Source: Roseiarcus fermentans (GTDB taxonomy: Bacteria > Pseudomonadota > Alphaproteobacteria > Rhizobiales > Beijerinckiaceae). Taken from it: a DNA stretch of 64,000 nt. Position 1 is the first letter of the stretch; each line of letters opens with the position of its first letter. The notes beneath the pieces were generated by a model that had not been told where the DNA came from, ran no database searches, and saw only the letters and a list, made by a program, of their open reading frames with translations. The stretch covers positions 1 through 64,000 of the forward strand of contig NZ_QNRK01000038.1 of assembly GCF_003315135.1 (NCBI RefSeq), in the 5' to 3' direction. Below are positions 27,958 through 36,897 of the stretch, piece after piece. A program made the position numbers and the translations under genes.

Positions 27958-29832
27958 TCAGGCGGCGATGTCGCTTCGGGGCGCAAATCGATAGGTCTCG
28001 TTCGCGACGAGCGCGAGATCGTCGCCCGAGCCCAAGGCCAGAGCGGGCTTGGCTGCGACTCTCAACCCCGCGGCCGCGGCGCTGTAGGCGAAAGCCCTCT
28101 CGACGGCGTGCGCGAGCGTTCCGTCCGTTTGCCCCGACTCCGGCTCGAAAGCCTCGGGCGACAGGCGCAACGACGCGATGGGCGCGAGCGCGGCGGTTCG
28201 CGCCACGAACATCGACCCCGCGACGAAGGCCTCGGGTTCCCCGCCGGCCTGTGCGACCCCCATCCGTTGCGCCAGGACGCGCGTCCTGGCCTCGTTGCTT
28301 CCCCAGTAGGCGGACAGCTTCAGGACATGCCCTTCCGGCGCGACCATGCCGACGTCCGGGCGTCGCTGGAGGCGGCCGATCGTCCATTGCAGCTCAAAGG
28401 GCTCGGCCAATCCGGTCAGCAGCTCGCGCCGCCACCGCCCGCCATCGCGGCGATGGGTCGACTTCTTCGTGTGAAGTTTCAGGATGAAGTCGAACCCCTC
28501 GGCCATCAGCCGAGGCAGGGTCAGCAGGAACGGCAGCACGTCTCTGCCGCGATTTTCAAATATCCCGACCTCGTACGGATGGGAAAAGCCTCGCAGGGCG
28601 ACTCCGACGGCGTCGGCCTTGTCCCGGGTCGTCGTCACGAACAGCTTCAGCGGGCCGGTGTAGGCGGTCAGGAGGTCGCGGATCTCCGCGAGGAGTTCGG
28701 GATAGAAGACGTGGACGACCGCGGCGACGGCGTCGCCGCGAGCGCCTTCGATTGACCGCGCATTGTCGGCCGGGAGCGCGGGTTCGTCATCCCCGTCCCG
28801 ACGGGCGGTTTCGCGGCGGTCGCACCAGGACTGATAGCTGTCGGGCCCCGAAGCAAAGGGGTCTGGGAAGCAGGCCATGAGTTCGGGCCTCGTCCGCCAC
28901 ACGAGGCGCGCCGCCCTTGGAATCGCCGTCCCATCCTCGAATTGGCCGTAGCGCCAATATCTGTTCGGTATGGTTTCGAGCTCCATGCCCCGAAGCTCGC
29001 GCTTGTACCAGTTCCATACCTCGTAGACCGCGAGGTTGGTCCCGGCATAGCGTTCGGTCATCGAATCGCCGTCCGAATTGATCTTCGTGAAATGATAAAA
29101 GCGAAGCCGCGATCCGTTCACCAGAATTTCGCCGCCCGGTGAAATTTCGATGTCGCGACGGCTCAAATTCCAGCTCGCCACATTGTATCCGGGATCCCGC
29201 TCGACGTGAACGCCGCCGAAAAGTCCCGGGACAATATCGAAATACTTCTGGTCGGTGAAGATCCCGTTGGTCACGTCGTCGTAGCACGCATGGTACAGGC
29301 GAGTGGCCCACCACTTGGCCATCCTCACCGCATTGCCGTCGTTGCGCACGGCCAGAAATCCGAGATTGTATATGCCGTACTTCATCGACGTGAGTTCGTT
29401 ATCGGCGATCTCGCTCTCCGCCAGGTTTGGATCCAGTTGATGCGGCGTCAGAACAATCGAGTGGGTGTCGAGCTTCGAGACCAGGTCGCCCAGGTCATGG
29501 AAGACCGCGATGTCCGGGTCGAGATAAATGACTTTCTCCGCTCCGAGCGAGAGCAGATGCAGCAGGGCGTGACCCTTGACTGCGGTGCAGGCCTCGACGA
29601 TATGATGCTTGAATATCCATTGTCGCCACACGCCCGGGAACAGATCGGCGGCGTCCAGAACGTGGTCGAATTCGCCTTCCCACAGCCTGTCGTCGAAGCC
29701 CGGCGGCGGTCTGTCGACGAGTACGGCCCAGAGAGTCCAGTCAGGGTGTCGTCTTCGGACGCTCTTCGCCAGAACGCGGGCTCGGGACAGATAGGAATAG
29801 GTAAAACTGGTGAAGACATGAACTCCGGACAT
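27958..29832 (-). CDS. two-domain glycosyltransferase: GT8-like domain plus rhamnan-synthesis F-like domain
   Basis: A 624-aa cytoplasmic protein. Residues 1 to about 270 look like a nucleotide-sugar transferase of the GT8-like type: MSGVHVFTSFTYSYLSRARV, then the DxD-type LGAEKVIYLDPDIAVF and YNLGFLAVRN. Residues from about 365 resemble RgpF (rhamnan synthesis F, PF05045): VVHVFYPELLAEI, ENRGRDVLPFLLTLP and FILKLHTKKSTHR. It starts 3 bp after the stop of the upstream glycosyltransferase, so they are co-transcribed. It probably adds sugars, perhaps deoxyhexose, to the surface polysaccharide. Donor and linkage are unknown. Confidence 0.83.
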   Translation of the reverse strand: MSGVHVFTSFTYSYLSRARVLAKSVRRRHPDWTLWAVLVDRPPPGFDDRLWEGEFDHVLDAADLFPGVWRQWIFKHHIVEACTAVKGHALLHLLSLGAEKVIYLDPDIAVFHDLGDLVSKLDTHSIVLTPHQLDPNLAESEIADNELTSMKYGIYNLGFLAVRNDGNAVRMAKWWATRLYHACYDDVTNGIFTDQKYFDIVPGLFGGVHVERDPGYNVASWNLSRRDIEISPGGEILVNGSRLRFYHFTKINSDGDSMTERYAGTNLAVYEVWNWYKRELRGMELETIPNRYWRYGQFEDGTAIPRAARLVWRTRPELMACFPDPFASGPDSYQSWCDRRETARRDGDDEPALPADNARSIEGARGDAVAAVVHVFYPELLAEIRDLLTAYTGPLKLFVTTTRDKADAVGVALRGFSHPYEVGIFENRGRDVLPFLLTLPRLMAEGFDFILKLHTKKSTHRRDGGRWRRELLTGLAEPFELQWTIGRLQRRPDVGMVAPEGHVLKLSAYWGSNEARTRVLAQRMGVAQAGGEPEAFVAGSMFVARTAALAPIASLRLSPEAFEPESGQTDGTLAHAVERAFAYSAAAAGLRVAAKPALALGSGDDLALVANETYRFAPRSDIAA

Positions 29833-29835
29833 TTT

Positions 29836-31944
29836 TCACCCAATTGAGCCGTCGGCGACGAGCGCCGCCGTCGTTCCGCAATGGACGATCGAACTGACCG
29901 CGTTCGGCTGGCTCGCCCGGATCCGGACGAGGTCGACGACTTGATGACTTGTAAAAAATCCGACCAGGGATTCCTCGTCGGGGAACACCCTTCCGCGCTG
30001 GCTCGACGAGACTTTCGCGGCGACGTTTCCACTGTCGGCAAGCGTCAGGACGTCGCACCCCGCGGCCAGGGCCTCGAATGTCGTGTAGGAAAAGGTTTCC
30101 GGCCAGAGCGCGGGAATGACGACGACGTCAATGGCGTGCGTCGTCAGCGCCCGGGTCATTTCATCCCGCCTGTCCCTGCTCACGTCGACGGCGACACCCT
30201 CGATCCGCGTGGTGGACACGATCGCCTTCGCGGAAGCGAAATGAAAGAATTGATAGGCGCTGTCGCCTCGGGTGGCGCTCACGATCCGCTCGAACACGGT
30301 CCAGCCTTTGTGCATGACCGGGTAACCCAGGAACCCAACGCGCACCGGGGGGCCCGGCCGCACATCGCGGTGCGGGCGTCGCGCCGCACCGACGAGCCGG
30401 CAGTGCTCAACGACGACCACGGACCGCCGGGGCAGGTCGGACGCGCGGCTCCAGATGTCGCGCGCGGCCTCGGAAGGGGCGACCACGACGAAATTTGCGA
30501 TATCGAACAAGGCCTTCAGACTGCCGACGTGCCGTTCGCGGTCCCCACCGAAGATGCAGATGTCGCATGCGACGGAGCCGATCGGCGGCGCCTGGCAGAA
30601 CAGGATGTTGTTCCTGAGCAGGTTGTCGCCATAGCAAACCGACGAATAATTATGAAGCCAATAATAAGCGTGGGCGGCGTCCAGGGCTTCGCAAATCGCG
30701 ATCAGGCCGCGCGTGGAATGCCCTTGCGCAGAGTGAACGACAAATATCCGTCTCATGGAGGCGCGTTGGGCATGCGTGCGCAAGGCTCGCGCGATCGTCG
30801 CATAGCTTGCGACGCCGATTTTTTCCCCGTCGATGACGATCCAGCATTCGTCAGCGGCGGATCCGTCGAAGGTCATGTTCGATGGATAAACAGGAGAAAT
30901 GTGTATATATGTGAAACCATCGCTGTTCAGTCGCGCTTGCTCGTCGCCTATGAACAGTTCGGTCCCTGCCGTCACGCTTGGATAACAAGTATGGCTGATC
31001 GAGCAAACAATCCCCGAAGCGGATTGCAACGCCGAGACTAGCCGTTGATCGAGTCGATCCTCGTCGATTCGATCCCTGTCGGGAACGAGGACCCGTTTCC
31101 GTTCCGTCTCCGGGAAATCGAGATGCTCCAGGAGACGTCGCCGGGCGTCCGTCTCCCTCCTGGCCGGACGTCCTTCCTTGGCGCCTGACGCGATGTAGTG
31201 CCAAAACGGGTTGACGCCCGCCGCCGCCACATCGGCGTTCGCCTTGAGGTAGTAGCGCGTTCCGAACCAGGGCGCCGGATCGCGGCCCTCTATCCAGCCG
31301 TTATCGAGATAGTGGACGATCGGGTTGATCCCGGCCTCGCAGACGTCCGGGTTGCTCTCGAGATAGAACTCGACGTCGAAACCTCTCGCGAACTCTTCCT
31401 CTTCGGGAAGCGGTCGACCTGGCGAAGCGGCGGCTTCGGTCGCCCCGGCTGAACGTCGGGCGACGAGCGCGTCAAGAAACTCTCTTCTGAGCGCGTCGGG
31501 ACTTCGAACCCACTGCTGCCGAACTTCTTGCCCGGTCGGCGGGCCGGACGCGACGCCGGCCTTTTGCCCGTGCAATATGAAATGCACAAGCGGATTCAGG
31601 CCCGACGAGGCCGCGTCCGGATTGTTCTGCAGGTAGAAAGCGGTGTTGAACTGCGGCCCCGGATTTCGCCCTTCGGCCGCCCCGTGTTCGAGATAATGTC
31701 GCGCAACGTCGGTCGGCGTGTCGCGAAGGTCGGGGTAAGACTGCCGATACCAGACCGGATCGAGAAGCGGAGACTTGCGCAGGATCGCCACGTCTTCGTC
31801 CAGGCGCCTCGCGCGCCGCCCCGGACCCGGGACAATCCTGCCAAGAATACCTATCAACCGAAGACCCCGTCGTGGGAAACCACCTCGTCCGCACGCGCGA
31901 CCGCTGGTCGAGCGATTGGCCAGTCTCTGGTAGCGGAAATACAC
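29836..31944 (-). CDS. glycosyltransferase with N-terminal NPDV-type repeats
   Basis: A 702-aa protein. Residues about 60-250 hold four copies of a roughly 45-residue motif: WYRQSYPDL...HYLEHGAAEGR, FYLQNNPDA...HFILHGQ, FYLESNPDV...HYLDNGWIEGR and YYLKANADV...HYIASGAKEGR. From about residue 290 a GT-B-like domain follows: RRIFVVHSAQGHSTRGLIAI, RVGFLGYPVMHKGW, and the C-terminal ALWPETFSYTTFEALAAGCD with the E-x7-E-like nucleotide-sugar pattern. The start listed is GTG 31944; the first 50 residues are Arg-rich and may not be translated. It belongs to the minus-strand set 34948-27958. Confidence 0.82.
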   Translation of the reverse strand: MYFRYQRLANRSTSGRACGRGGFPRRGLRLIGILGRIVPGPGRRARRLDEDVAILRKSPLLDPVWYRQSYPDLRDTPTDVARHYLEHGAAEGRNPGPQFNTAFYLQNNPDAASSGLNPLVHFILHGQKAGVASGPPTGQEVRQQWVRSPDALRREFLDALVARRSAGATEAAASPGRPLPEEEEFARGFDVEFYLESNPDVCEAGINPIVHYLDNGWIEGRDPAPWFGTRYYLKANADVAAAGVNPFWHYIASGAKEGRPARRETDARRRLLEHLDFPETERKRVLVPDRDRIDEDRLDQRLVSALQSASGIVCSISHTCYPSVTAGTELFIGDEQARLNSDGFTYIHISPVYPSNMTFDGSAADECWIVIDGEKIGVASYATIARALRTHAQRASMRRIFVVHSAQGHSTRGLIAICEALDAAHAYYWLHNYSSVCYGDNLLRNNILFCQAPPIGSVACDICIFGGDRERHVGSLKALFDIANFVVVAPSEAARDIWSRASDLPRRSVVVVEHCRLVGAARRPHRDVRPGPPVRVGFLGYPVMHKGWTVFERIVSATRGDSAYQFFHFASAKAIVSTTRIEGVAVDVSRDRRDEMTRALTTHAIDVVVIPALWPETFSYTTFEALAAGCDVLTLADSGNVAAKVSSSQRGRVFPDEESLVGFFTSHQVVDLVRIRASQPNAVSSIVHCGTTAALVADGSIG

Positions 31945-32005
31945 ATCGTGGACAAGCGTCCATTGTGGCCGCGGCGGCGGCGGCGCCCACTTGCTCCCGC
32001 CGCCT

Positions 32006-34948
32006 TCAGCGCGCGGGCGGAGGCGGCCGGCCTTCGTGCCGCCCGTCCTGAAGATAGTGCGAGAGCGGGTTTCGCCCTGAGGCTTTCACGTCGAGGTTCT
32101 CTTCGAGATAATGGCGGGTGCTGAACTCCCGGCTCGGATCCCTTCCCTCGCGCCAGCCGTGCAGCAGGTAGTGGACCAGCGGGTTGAGGCCGGAGCGGCG
32201 GACGTCCTCGTTCTGGTCGAGATAGAAGCGGGTGTCGAAGTAGGGATTCGGCTTGTAGCCCCTGGCGAAGCCGACCGTGAGGTAGTGCGCGGCGGGGCGG
32301 AGGCCGCTTCCGGCGACGTCCGGGTAAGTGTCGGCGTACCACTCGGGGGCGATGAGGCCCGCGCGGACGAGCTTGCGCGCCATCTGCGCCCGCCACAGCC
32401 CCGGCAGCAGCCCGCCGTCCTTTCGCCTCGCGGCCGAAAGCGCCGCTTCCGCGTCGACGAGCCGCGTCTTCAGGCTCAGGGCTTGGGCCGCCTGATCGCG
32501 CCGGGCGGCTTCCACCGCAGCGGCGGCTTCGGCCGCGAGCCGGCGCTGGCCTTCCAGTTCGAACGCGAGTCGGTCGCGGTGGAATGCAAGTCCCTCCCGG
32601 TCGCGCTGCGCCTGAACGAGGTCCGCGGCCGTGCGGACGCGCTCGGCCTCGGCCCAGGCCTTTTCCCGGCGAAGGCGTTCCACGTCGACGAGCAGCGCGT
32701 TGCGCTGGTTCGCCGCGCCGTCGAGCGCCTGCTCGAGCTCCCCCTTGCGATCGGCGAGCGCGTTCGCCAGTTCCTCGCCTGCCGCAAGGCCGGCGGCGAG
32801 CCGCGCGCACTCGTCGGCGAGCGCCCGGCGCTCCGCCTCCAGGGCGTCGCGCACGGCGACGGTTTCGCTGCGCACTTCGGAAAGCGCCCGCTCGTACGCG
32901 GTCGCCCGCGACGCCCCGTCCGCCCGCAACGCGTCGAGATCGTCGGCGAGGCGCTCATGCCGCTCCGCCAGCGCCGCGCGCTCCGCCTGCGAGGTCGCCA
33001 GCGCTTCGGCGAGTGCCTGCCGGTCGCCTTGCGCGTCCCCGAGCGCCCGTTCCAGCTCCGCCGCGCGTCGGGCCAGAGCGGCGGATTCGGTCGCCAGCCG
33101 CCGCTGGCCTTCCAGCTCCGACGCGAGCCGGTCGCGCTGGGAAGCCAGTTCCTCTCGGTCGCGGCGCGCCTGAACGAGGTCCGCGGCCAGGCGGCCGGCT
33201 TCCGCCTCGGCCTCGGCGCTTTCCCGGCGAAGGCGGTCGATGTCGGCAGTCAGCGCGGCGTGCTGCTCCGCCGCATCGGCGAGCGCTCGCTCGAGCTCCG
33301 TCTGGCGGGCGGAGAGACCGCTGGTCAGCCGCTCCCCGGCGGCGAGGTCGGCGGCGAGGCGCGCGCACTCGTCGGCGAGCGCCAGGCGCTCCGCTTCCAG
33401 GGCTTCGCGCACGGCGCCGGTTTCGCCGCGCGCCTCGGCGAGCGCCTGCTCAAATGCAGCCGCCTGCGACGCGTGGTCCGCGCGCAACGCGTCGAGATCG
33501 CCCGCGAGGCTTCGCCGCCCCTCCGCCAGCGCCTCGCGCTCCGCCTGCGAAGCCGCCAGCGCTTCCCCGAGCGCCCCCCTGTCGGCTTGCGCTTCGCCGA
33601 GCGCCCGCTCCAGTTCGGACGCGCGCAGGGCCTGCTCGGCGGCGCGCGCCGAACCTTCCTCCAGCGCCAGCTGGACCTCGTCGAGGCGGACGCCGAGCCG
33701 GGACTGCTCCTGCGCGAGCGCGTCGCGCTCTCGGCGAAGCTCGGCTCGCGCCTCGGCCTCGGCGTCGGCCTCGTTCTCCGCCCGGATGAAGGACGCCTCG
33801 AATTCCGCCGCGCGCGCCGCCTGCTCGTCGAGACGCCGGCGCGTTGCGACGAGTTCGTCGGCGAGGCGTCGCGCCTCGGCGGCGGACGCGTCGCGCTCGG
33901 CGCGGGCGGACCGGGCGGCGTCGGACAAGGCCGCTCGCTCGCGCTCCGCCTCGACGCGCGCACGCTCGACCTCCACCTCGATGGCGCGGGCGCTGGCTTC
34001 GGCGCGCGCGGCGGCCGCGTCGGCGAGGGCGCGCAGGCCGTCGCGTTCGCTCGCCAGCGCGCCGGCCTCGTCCTTCAGCCGCTCGATGTCGACCTCGTGG
34101 TCGATCAGCAGGCGGCCGAACAGCGCGCTCGAATCGTCGAGCAGCGCTCGGATCCGGTCGAGTGTCGCGAGCGCCGAGTTGGACTGCGGGTTCCTGCCGA
34201 GCTCGAGCAGCGCCTCGTAGGCGGCGAGCGTCCATGCGTGGACGTCCGGGTTGGCGCGCAGCGTGTCGAGGTCGGTCTCGTGGTGAATGAGGGCTTCCGA
34301 CAGGAACCGGTCGATCTCCAGTCCGGCGCGGTCGGAGAGCCGCGGCCAGGCGAGGCGCGTGTCCGCCGCGATCCGGTCGCAGACGCCGCGCCAGCCGGCG
34401 GCGAAATCGCTCCACGCGAAAATCGAGCGGGCCTCGCCGCGGCTGTGCGCCTCGGCGTCGAGGCAGTGCCTGAGCCACAGCAGCAGGCCCTTGGTGAGGG
34501 AAAACCCGTCGCGGCGCTTGAGCGACAGCGCCGAGTCCAAGGGCGAACGGACGGGGATGACCACGTGGGGCATGCGCCCACTCTCGCGCAACAGGTCGAG
34601 CCAGAACGGAGCGAACCGGCTGATTCGCGGGTCTTTCAGGACGGGAAGGGGCGAGGCGCCGAACTCCGCCTCGAACAGGTCGAGCGCCCGGCGCCGGAAC
34701 GGCGCCGCCGCCGGGGAGCGCAGCCAGCCCGGGCTGAAGGCGCGCCAGTCGTCCCAAGTCGTACCCGCCGACGCGAGCAGTTCGTCGTGAAACCAGTACA
34801 GGACGAGGGATTCGTAATAGCCCCGCTCGTTGAAGGAATTGGCCGGCATCAGGGTCTTAGGCGCGCCGCCGCCGAGCTTCGTGAGGGCGCCGGCGACCGC
34901 GCTCGTGCCGCCGCGATGCATGCCGAGAACGAGAATAGCGTCGGACAC
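32006..34948 (-). CDS. sulfotransferase / long coiled coil / NPDV-repeat fusion protein
   Basis: A 980-aa three-part protein. Residues 1-290 are a sulfotransferase-like domain with P-loop LGMHRGGTSAVAG (residues 8-20), then PVLKDPRISRF and VIPVRSPLDSALSLKRRDGF, which carry the PAPS-binding Arg and Ser. Residues about 300-870 are a continuous Ala/Glu/Arg/Leu coiled coil, with an internal 186-residue duplication. The C-terminal 110 residues have three repeats: WYADTYPDV, FYLDQNEDV and HYLEENLDV, each followed by HYLxxGxxxG. The start chosen is GTG 34948, placing the P-loop near the N-terminus as in relatives; ATG 35005 would add 19 residues. It may bring a sulfotransferase to the polysaccharide assembly site, an inference. 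Confidence 0.82.
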   Translation of the reverse strand: MSDAILVLGMHRGGTSAVAGALTKLGGGAPKTLMPANSFNERGYYESLVLYWFHDELLASAGTTWDDWRAFSPGWLRSPAAAPFRRRALDLFEAEFGASPLPVLKDPRISRFAPFWLDLLRESGRMPHVVIPVRSPLDSALSLKRRDGFSLTKGLLLWLRHCLDAEAHSRGEARSIFAWSDFAAGWRGVCDRIAADTRLAWPRLSDRAGLEIDRFLSEALIHHETDLDTLRANPDVHAWTLAAYEALLELGRNPQSNSALATLDRIRALLDDSSALFGRLLIDHEVDIERLKDEAGALASERDGLRALADAAAARAEASARAIEVEVERARVEAERERAALSDAARSARAERDASAAEARRLADELVATRRRLDEQAARAAEFEASFIRAENEADAEAEARAELRRERDALAQEQSRLGVRLDEVQLALEEGSARAAEQALRASELERALGEAQADRGALGEALAASQAEREALAEGRRSLAGDLDALRADHASQAAAFEQALAEARGETGAVREALEAERLALADECARLAADLAAGERLTSGLSARQTELERALADAAEQHAALTADIDRLRRESAEAEAEAGRLAADLVQARRDREELASQRDRLASELEGQRRLATESAALARRAAELERALGDAQGDRQALAEALATSQAERAALAERHERLADDLDALRADGASRATAYERALSEVRSETVAVRDALEAERRALADECARLAAGLAAGEELANALADRKGELEQALDGAANQRNALLVDVERLRREKAWAEAERVRTAADLVQAQRDREGLAFHRDRLAFELEGQRRLAAEAAAAVEAARRDQAAQALSLKTRLVDAEAALSAARRKDGGLLPGLWRAQMARKLVRAGLIAPEWYADTYPDVAGSGLRPAAHYLTVGFARGYKPNPYFDTRFYLDQNEDVRRSGLNPLVHYLLHGWREGRDPSREFSTRHYLEENLDVKASGRNPLSHYLQDGRHEGRPPPPAR
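32464..33580 (-). repeat. 558-bp tandem duplication in the coiled-coil region
   Basis: Matching strings such as gctggccttccag (32546 and 33104) and gcgcttc (33001 and 33559) are exactly 558 bp apart, giving two units of 186 codons. The encoded segments both contain AEREALAEG-like, LDALRAD, EALEAERLALADECARLAA-like and EGQRRLA blocks. The exact borders are approximate. Confidence 0.75.
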
Positions 34949-35181
34949 ACCAATTCCCTGCGCAGAAAGGGGTGCGTTACCAGAGTCAACGCACAGTGTC
35001 ACCATCCGGCGAGGGAGGCTGAATGGCCTCGGCGGCGCCGGGGCTCGCCTTCGGCAGCCGTTTTGTTTGAACGACGTTGACCGGGCGCTCCGTCAACGAC
35101 CATACCGCGCATGAAGAACGGTGGGCCGTCGCCTCCGCCCGAGGCGGCGCGTCCTGTTTCCGACGGAAGGAGGCGGAACGG

Positions 35182-35913
35182 ATGGAGGCGAAAGACCTTC
35201 CCCTGCTCGTGATCGGCGCAGGCCGCGGCGGCACGTCGATCCTGGCCGCCTGCCTCGACGGGCACCCGCGCATCGTCATGAGGAGCGAGTATCGATCGGC
35301 CGGCCTTCTCATGGGCGACAGCTTTCCCATCGCCGCGACCGCGAGCCTGATCGACGACAGGCTGACGGCGTTTCGCGCGGCCTGCGACGACGAGGTTCTG
35401 AAGCATCCCGGCCGGGTGTGGGGAAACAAGATCACCACCGAGCAGATCGGCGGGCTGGAAGAGCACAACGCCCTGAATGATGCCCGCGTCGACGTCGTCG
35501 AGCGGTTCGTCGGCGCCATGACGGGCTACCGCATCGTCTTCATCCTCCGTCACGGCGCGTCGTGCGTCGATTCCAAAGTCCGCAGAACGGGACAGCCCCC
35601 CGTGCGCGCGGCGATCAAATGGTGTTATGCGGCCAGGCTGTTCGAGCGGCTGAGGGCGGCCCGCGCCCTCGCGTTCTGGTGCCGATACGAAAATCTGGTG
35701 TCCGATCCGAAGCGCGTTCTCGCCGAATTGTGCGATTGCCTCGGCCTGCCGTACGACGCGGCGATGCTGTCGCAGACCGACAACGGCGACCTCCTCTTGC
35801 CCGAGTACCGGCACGGACGCTTCCTCGCCGAGAAAGCGACCGAGATCCCCAGCCTGTCCCCGGAGCTCGGCGCTTTGCTTCGGCCTTGGCTCGAGCGGCT
35901 CGGCTACGCGTAG
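35182..35913 (+). CDS. sulfotransferase-family protein
   Basis: A 243-aa protein with the PAPS loop LVIGAGRGGTSILAACLDGH near the N-terminus (residues 9-28) and the second PAPS-binding region IVFILRHGASCVDSKVRR (Arg and Ser, about residues 118-135). The ATG at 35182 is preceded by GGAAGGAGG; an upstream in-frame extension from 35077 looks spurious. It is divergent from the fusion gene at 34948 and converges with another sulfotransferase gene, 17 bp away. Likely acceptor: sugar of the surface polysaccharide. Confidence 0.82.
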   Translation: MEAKDLPLLVIGAGRGGTSILAACLDGHPRIVMRSEYRSAGLLMGDSFPIAATASLIDDRLTAFRAACDDEVLKHPGRVWGNKITTEQIGGLEEHNALNDARVDVVERFVGAMTGYRIVFILRHGASCVDSKVRRTGQPPVRAAIKWCYAARLFERLRAARALAFWCRYENLVSDPKRVLAELCDCLGLPYDAAMLSQTDNGDLLLPEYRHGRFLAEKATEIPSLSPELGALLRPWLERLGYA

Positions 35914-35930
35914 GGCGATGGCCGAACCGG

Positions 35931-36752
35931 CTATTCCATGGGTTCATGGTAGGCCGATTTGGGATCGAGCCAGTCGCTGAGGTCCAGCCCGGTCCGGGCT
36001 TGCGTCCTTTCGATATCCTGAGCGTAGAGCTCGCAGAGGCGCTCGGCGTCGGCCGACGCGAGCGGCGCGCTCTTGTCGGTCTCGATCGCGACGACGCGGC
36101 GCCGCTCGACGGCCGGGCCAGCGTCGAGTCCGAGAAAAGCGTGAATCGCGTTCAGCGTCGCGGGTAGATCTCGCCACATCGCGTCGGTCCGCAGGAACAG
36201 GACCTGTCCGTCCGGAAACAGGTCGAGCAGTCGCTCGACCTGGGGAGCGTAAAAGCCACGTTCGACATAGGAAAAGACCCGGTGCGCCCCGTTCGCCGCG
36301 GCGCGGACCCGCGCCCGCGCCGGCGGGCGAATGGCCTCGGCGAAGGACAGGGTTTCGGCGCCCCGCGCCGTCTCCATCCGCCAATGCGACAGCGCCCGAA
36401 GGACCGGATGGCGCAGCGCCACGATCAGCTTCGCCGACGGATTGTAGGCGCGCAGCCGTTCCATCGCGTTCGGCCAATAGCTGTAGATCGGCGTCGCCTC
36501 GCCCCGCAATCGCCTGGATCGGTCGGCGTCGAACCAGGCGTGCAGCTTGTCGTAGTCCGGGTGGGTCCAGTCGACCGACTCGTCGTCGAAGAAATGCGTC
36601 TCCTTGATCTTCGCCATCTCGATGTCGGGGTGACGGCGCAGGAAGGAATCCAGGGCCGTCGTGCCGCCTTTCTGGACGCCGCAAATGAAAAAGTCGACGA
36701 TCACGCGCGTCCGTCCGGAGTGCGCTTCAGGTTCGTGACTGATGTTTACCAT
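35931..36752 (-). CDS. sulfotransferase (heparan-sulfate-type Sulfotransfer_1)
   Basis: A 273-aa PAPS-dependent carbohydrate sulfotransferase. The 5'-phosphosulfate loop is FFICGVQKGGTTALDSFLRR (residues 21-40). Catalytic-region residues follow in HPDIEMAKIKETHFFDDE, and the 3'-phosphate motif is KLIVALRHPVLRALSHWRME. These match the NodH/heparan sulfate NDST-like group. The length is normal for a single-domain enzyme. It is the clearest sulfotransferase of the four in this cluster and faces the gene at 35182. Confidence 0.9.
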   Translation of the reverse strand: MVNISHEPEAHSGRTRVIVDFFICGVQKGGTTALDSFLRRHPDIEMAKIKETHFFDDESVDWTHPDYDKLHAWFDADRSRRLRGEATPIYSYWPNAMERLRAYNPSAKLIVALRHPVLRALSHWRMETARGAETLSFAEAIRPPARARVRAAANGAHRVFSYVERGFYAPQVERLLDLFPDGQVLFLRTDAMWRDLPATLNAIHAFLGLDAGPAVERRRVVAIETDKSAPLASADAERLCELYAQDIERTQARTGLDLSDWLDPKSAYHEPME

Positions 36753-36897
36753 GTCCCGGTGAGATTCGGTATGGCGCTCACGCTCGCCGTGTCGGGCTCG
36801 GCGCGAGCGACGAGGCTCGCGCTTTCAAACGCCGCCTTTTCGAGCTGCGGGTCTCGTCGAGCAAGCGGGGCGGATCGCCGCGCTCGACTCGAGCCTG

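Noticed and set aside
32111-35080. 989-codon plus-strand frame antisense to the coiled-coil fusion gene
   Set aside because: Low-complexity antisense of Ala/Glu/Arg codons. The minus-strand frame has a sulfotransferase P-loop and recognisable repeats.
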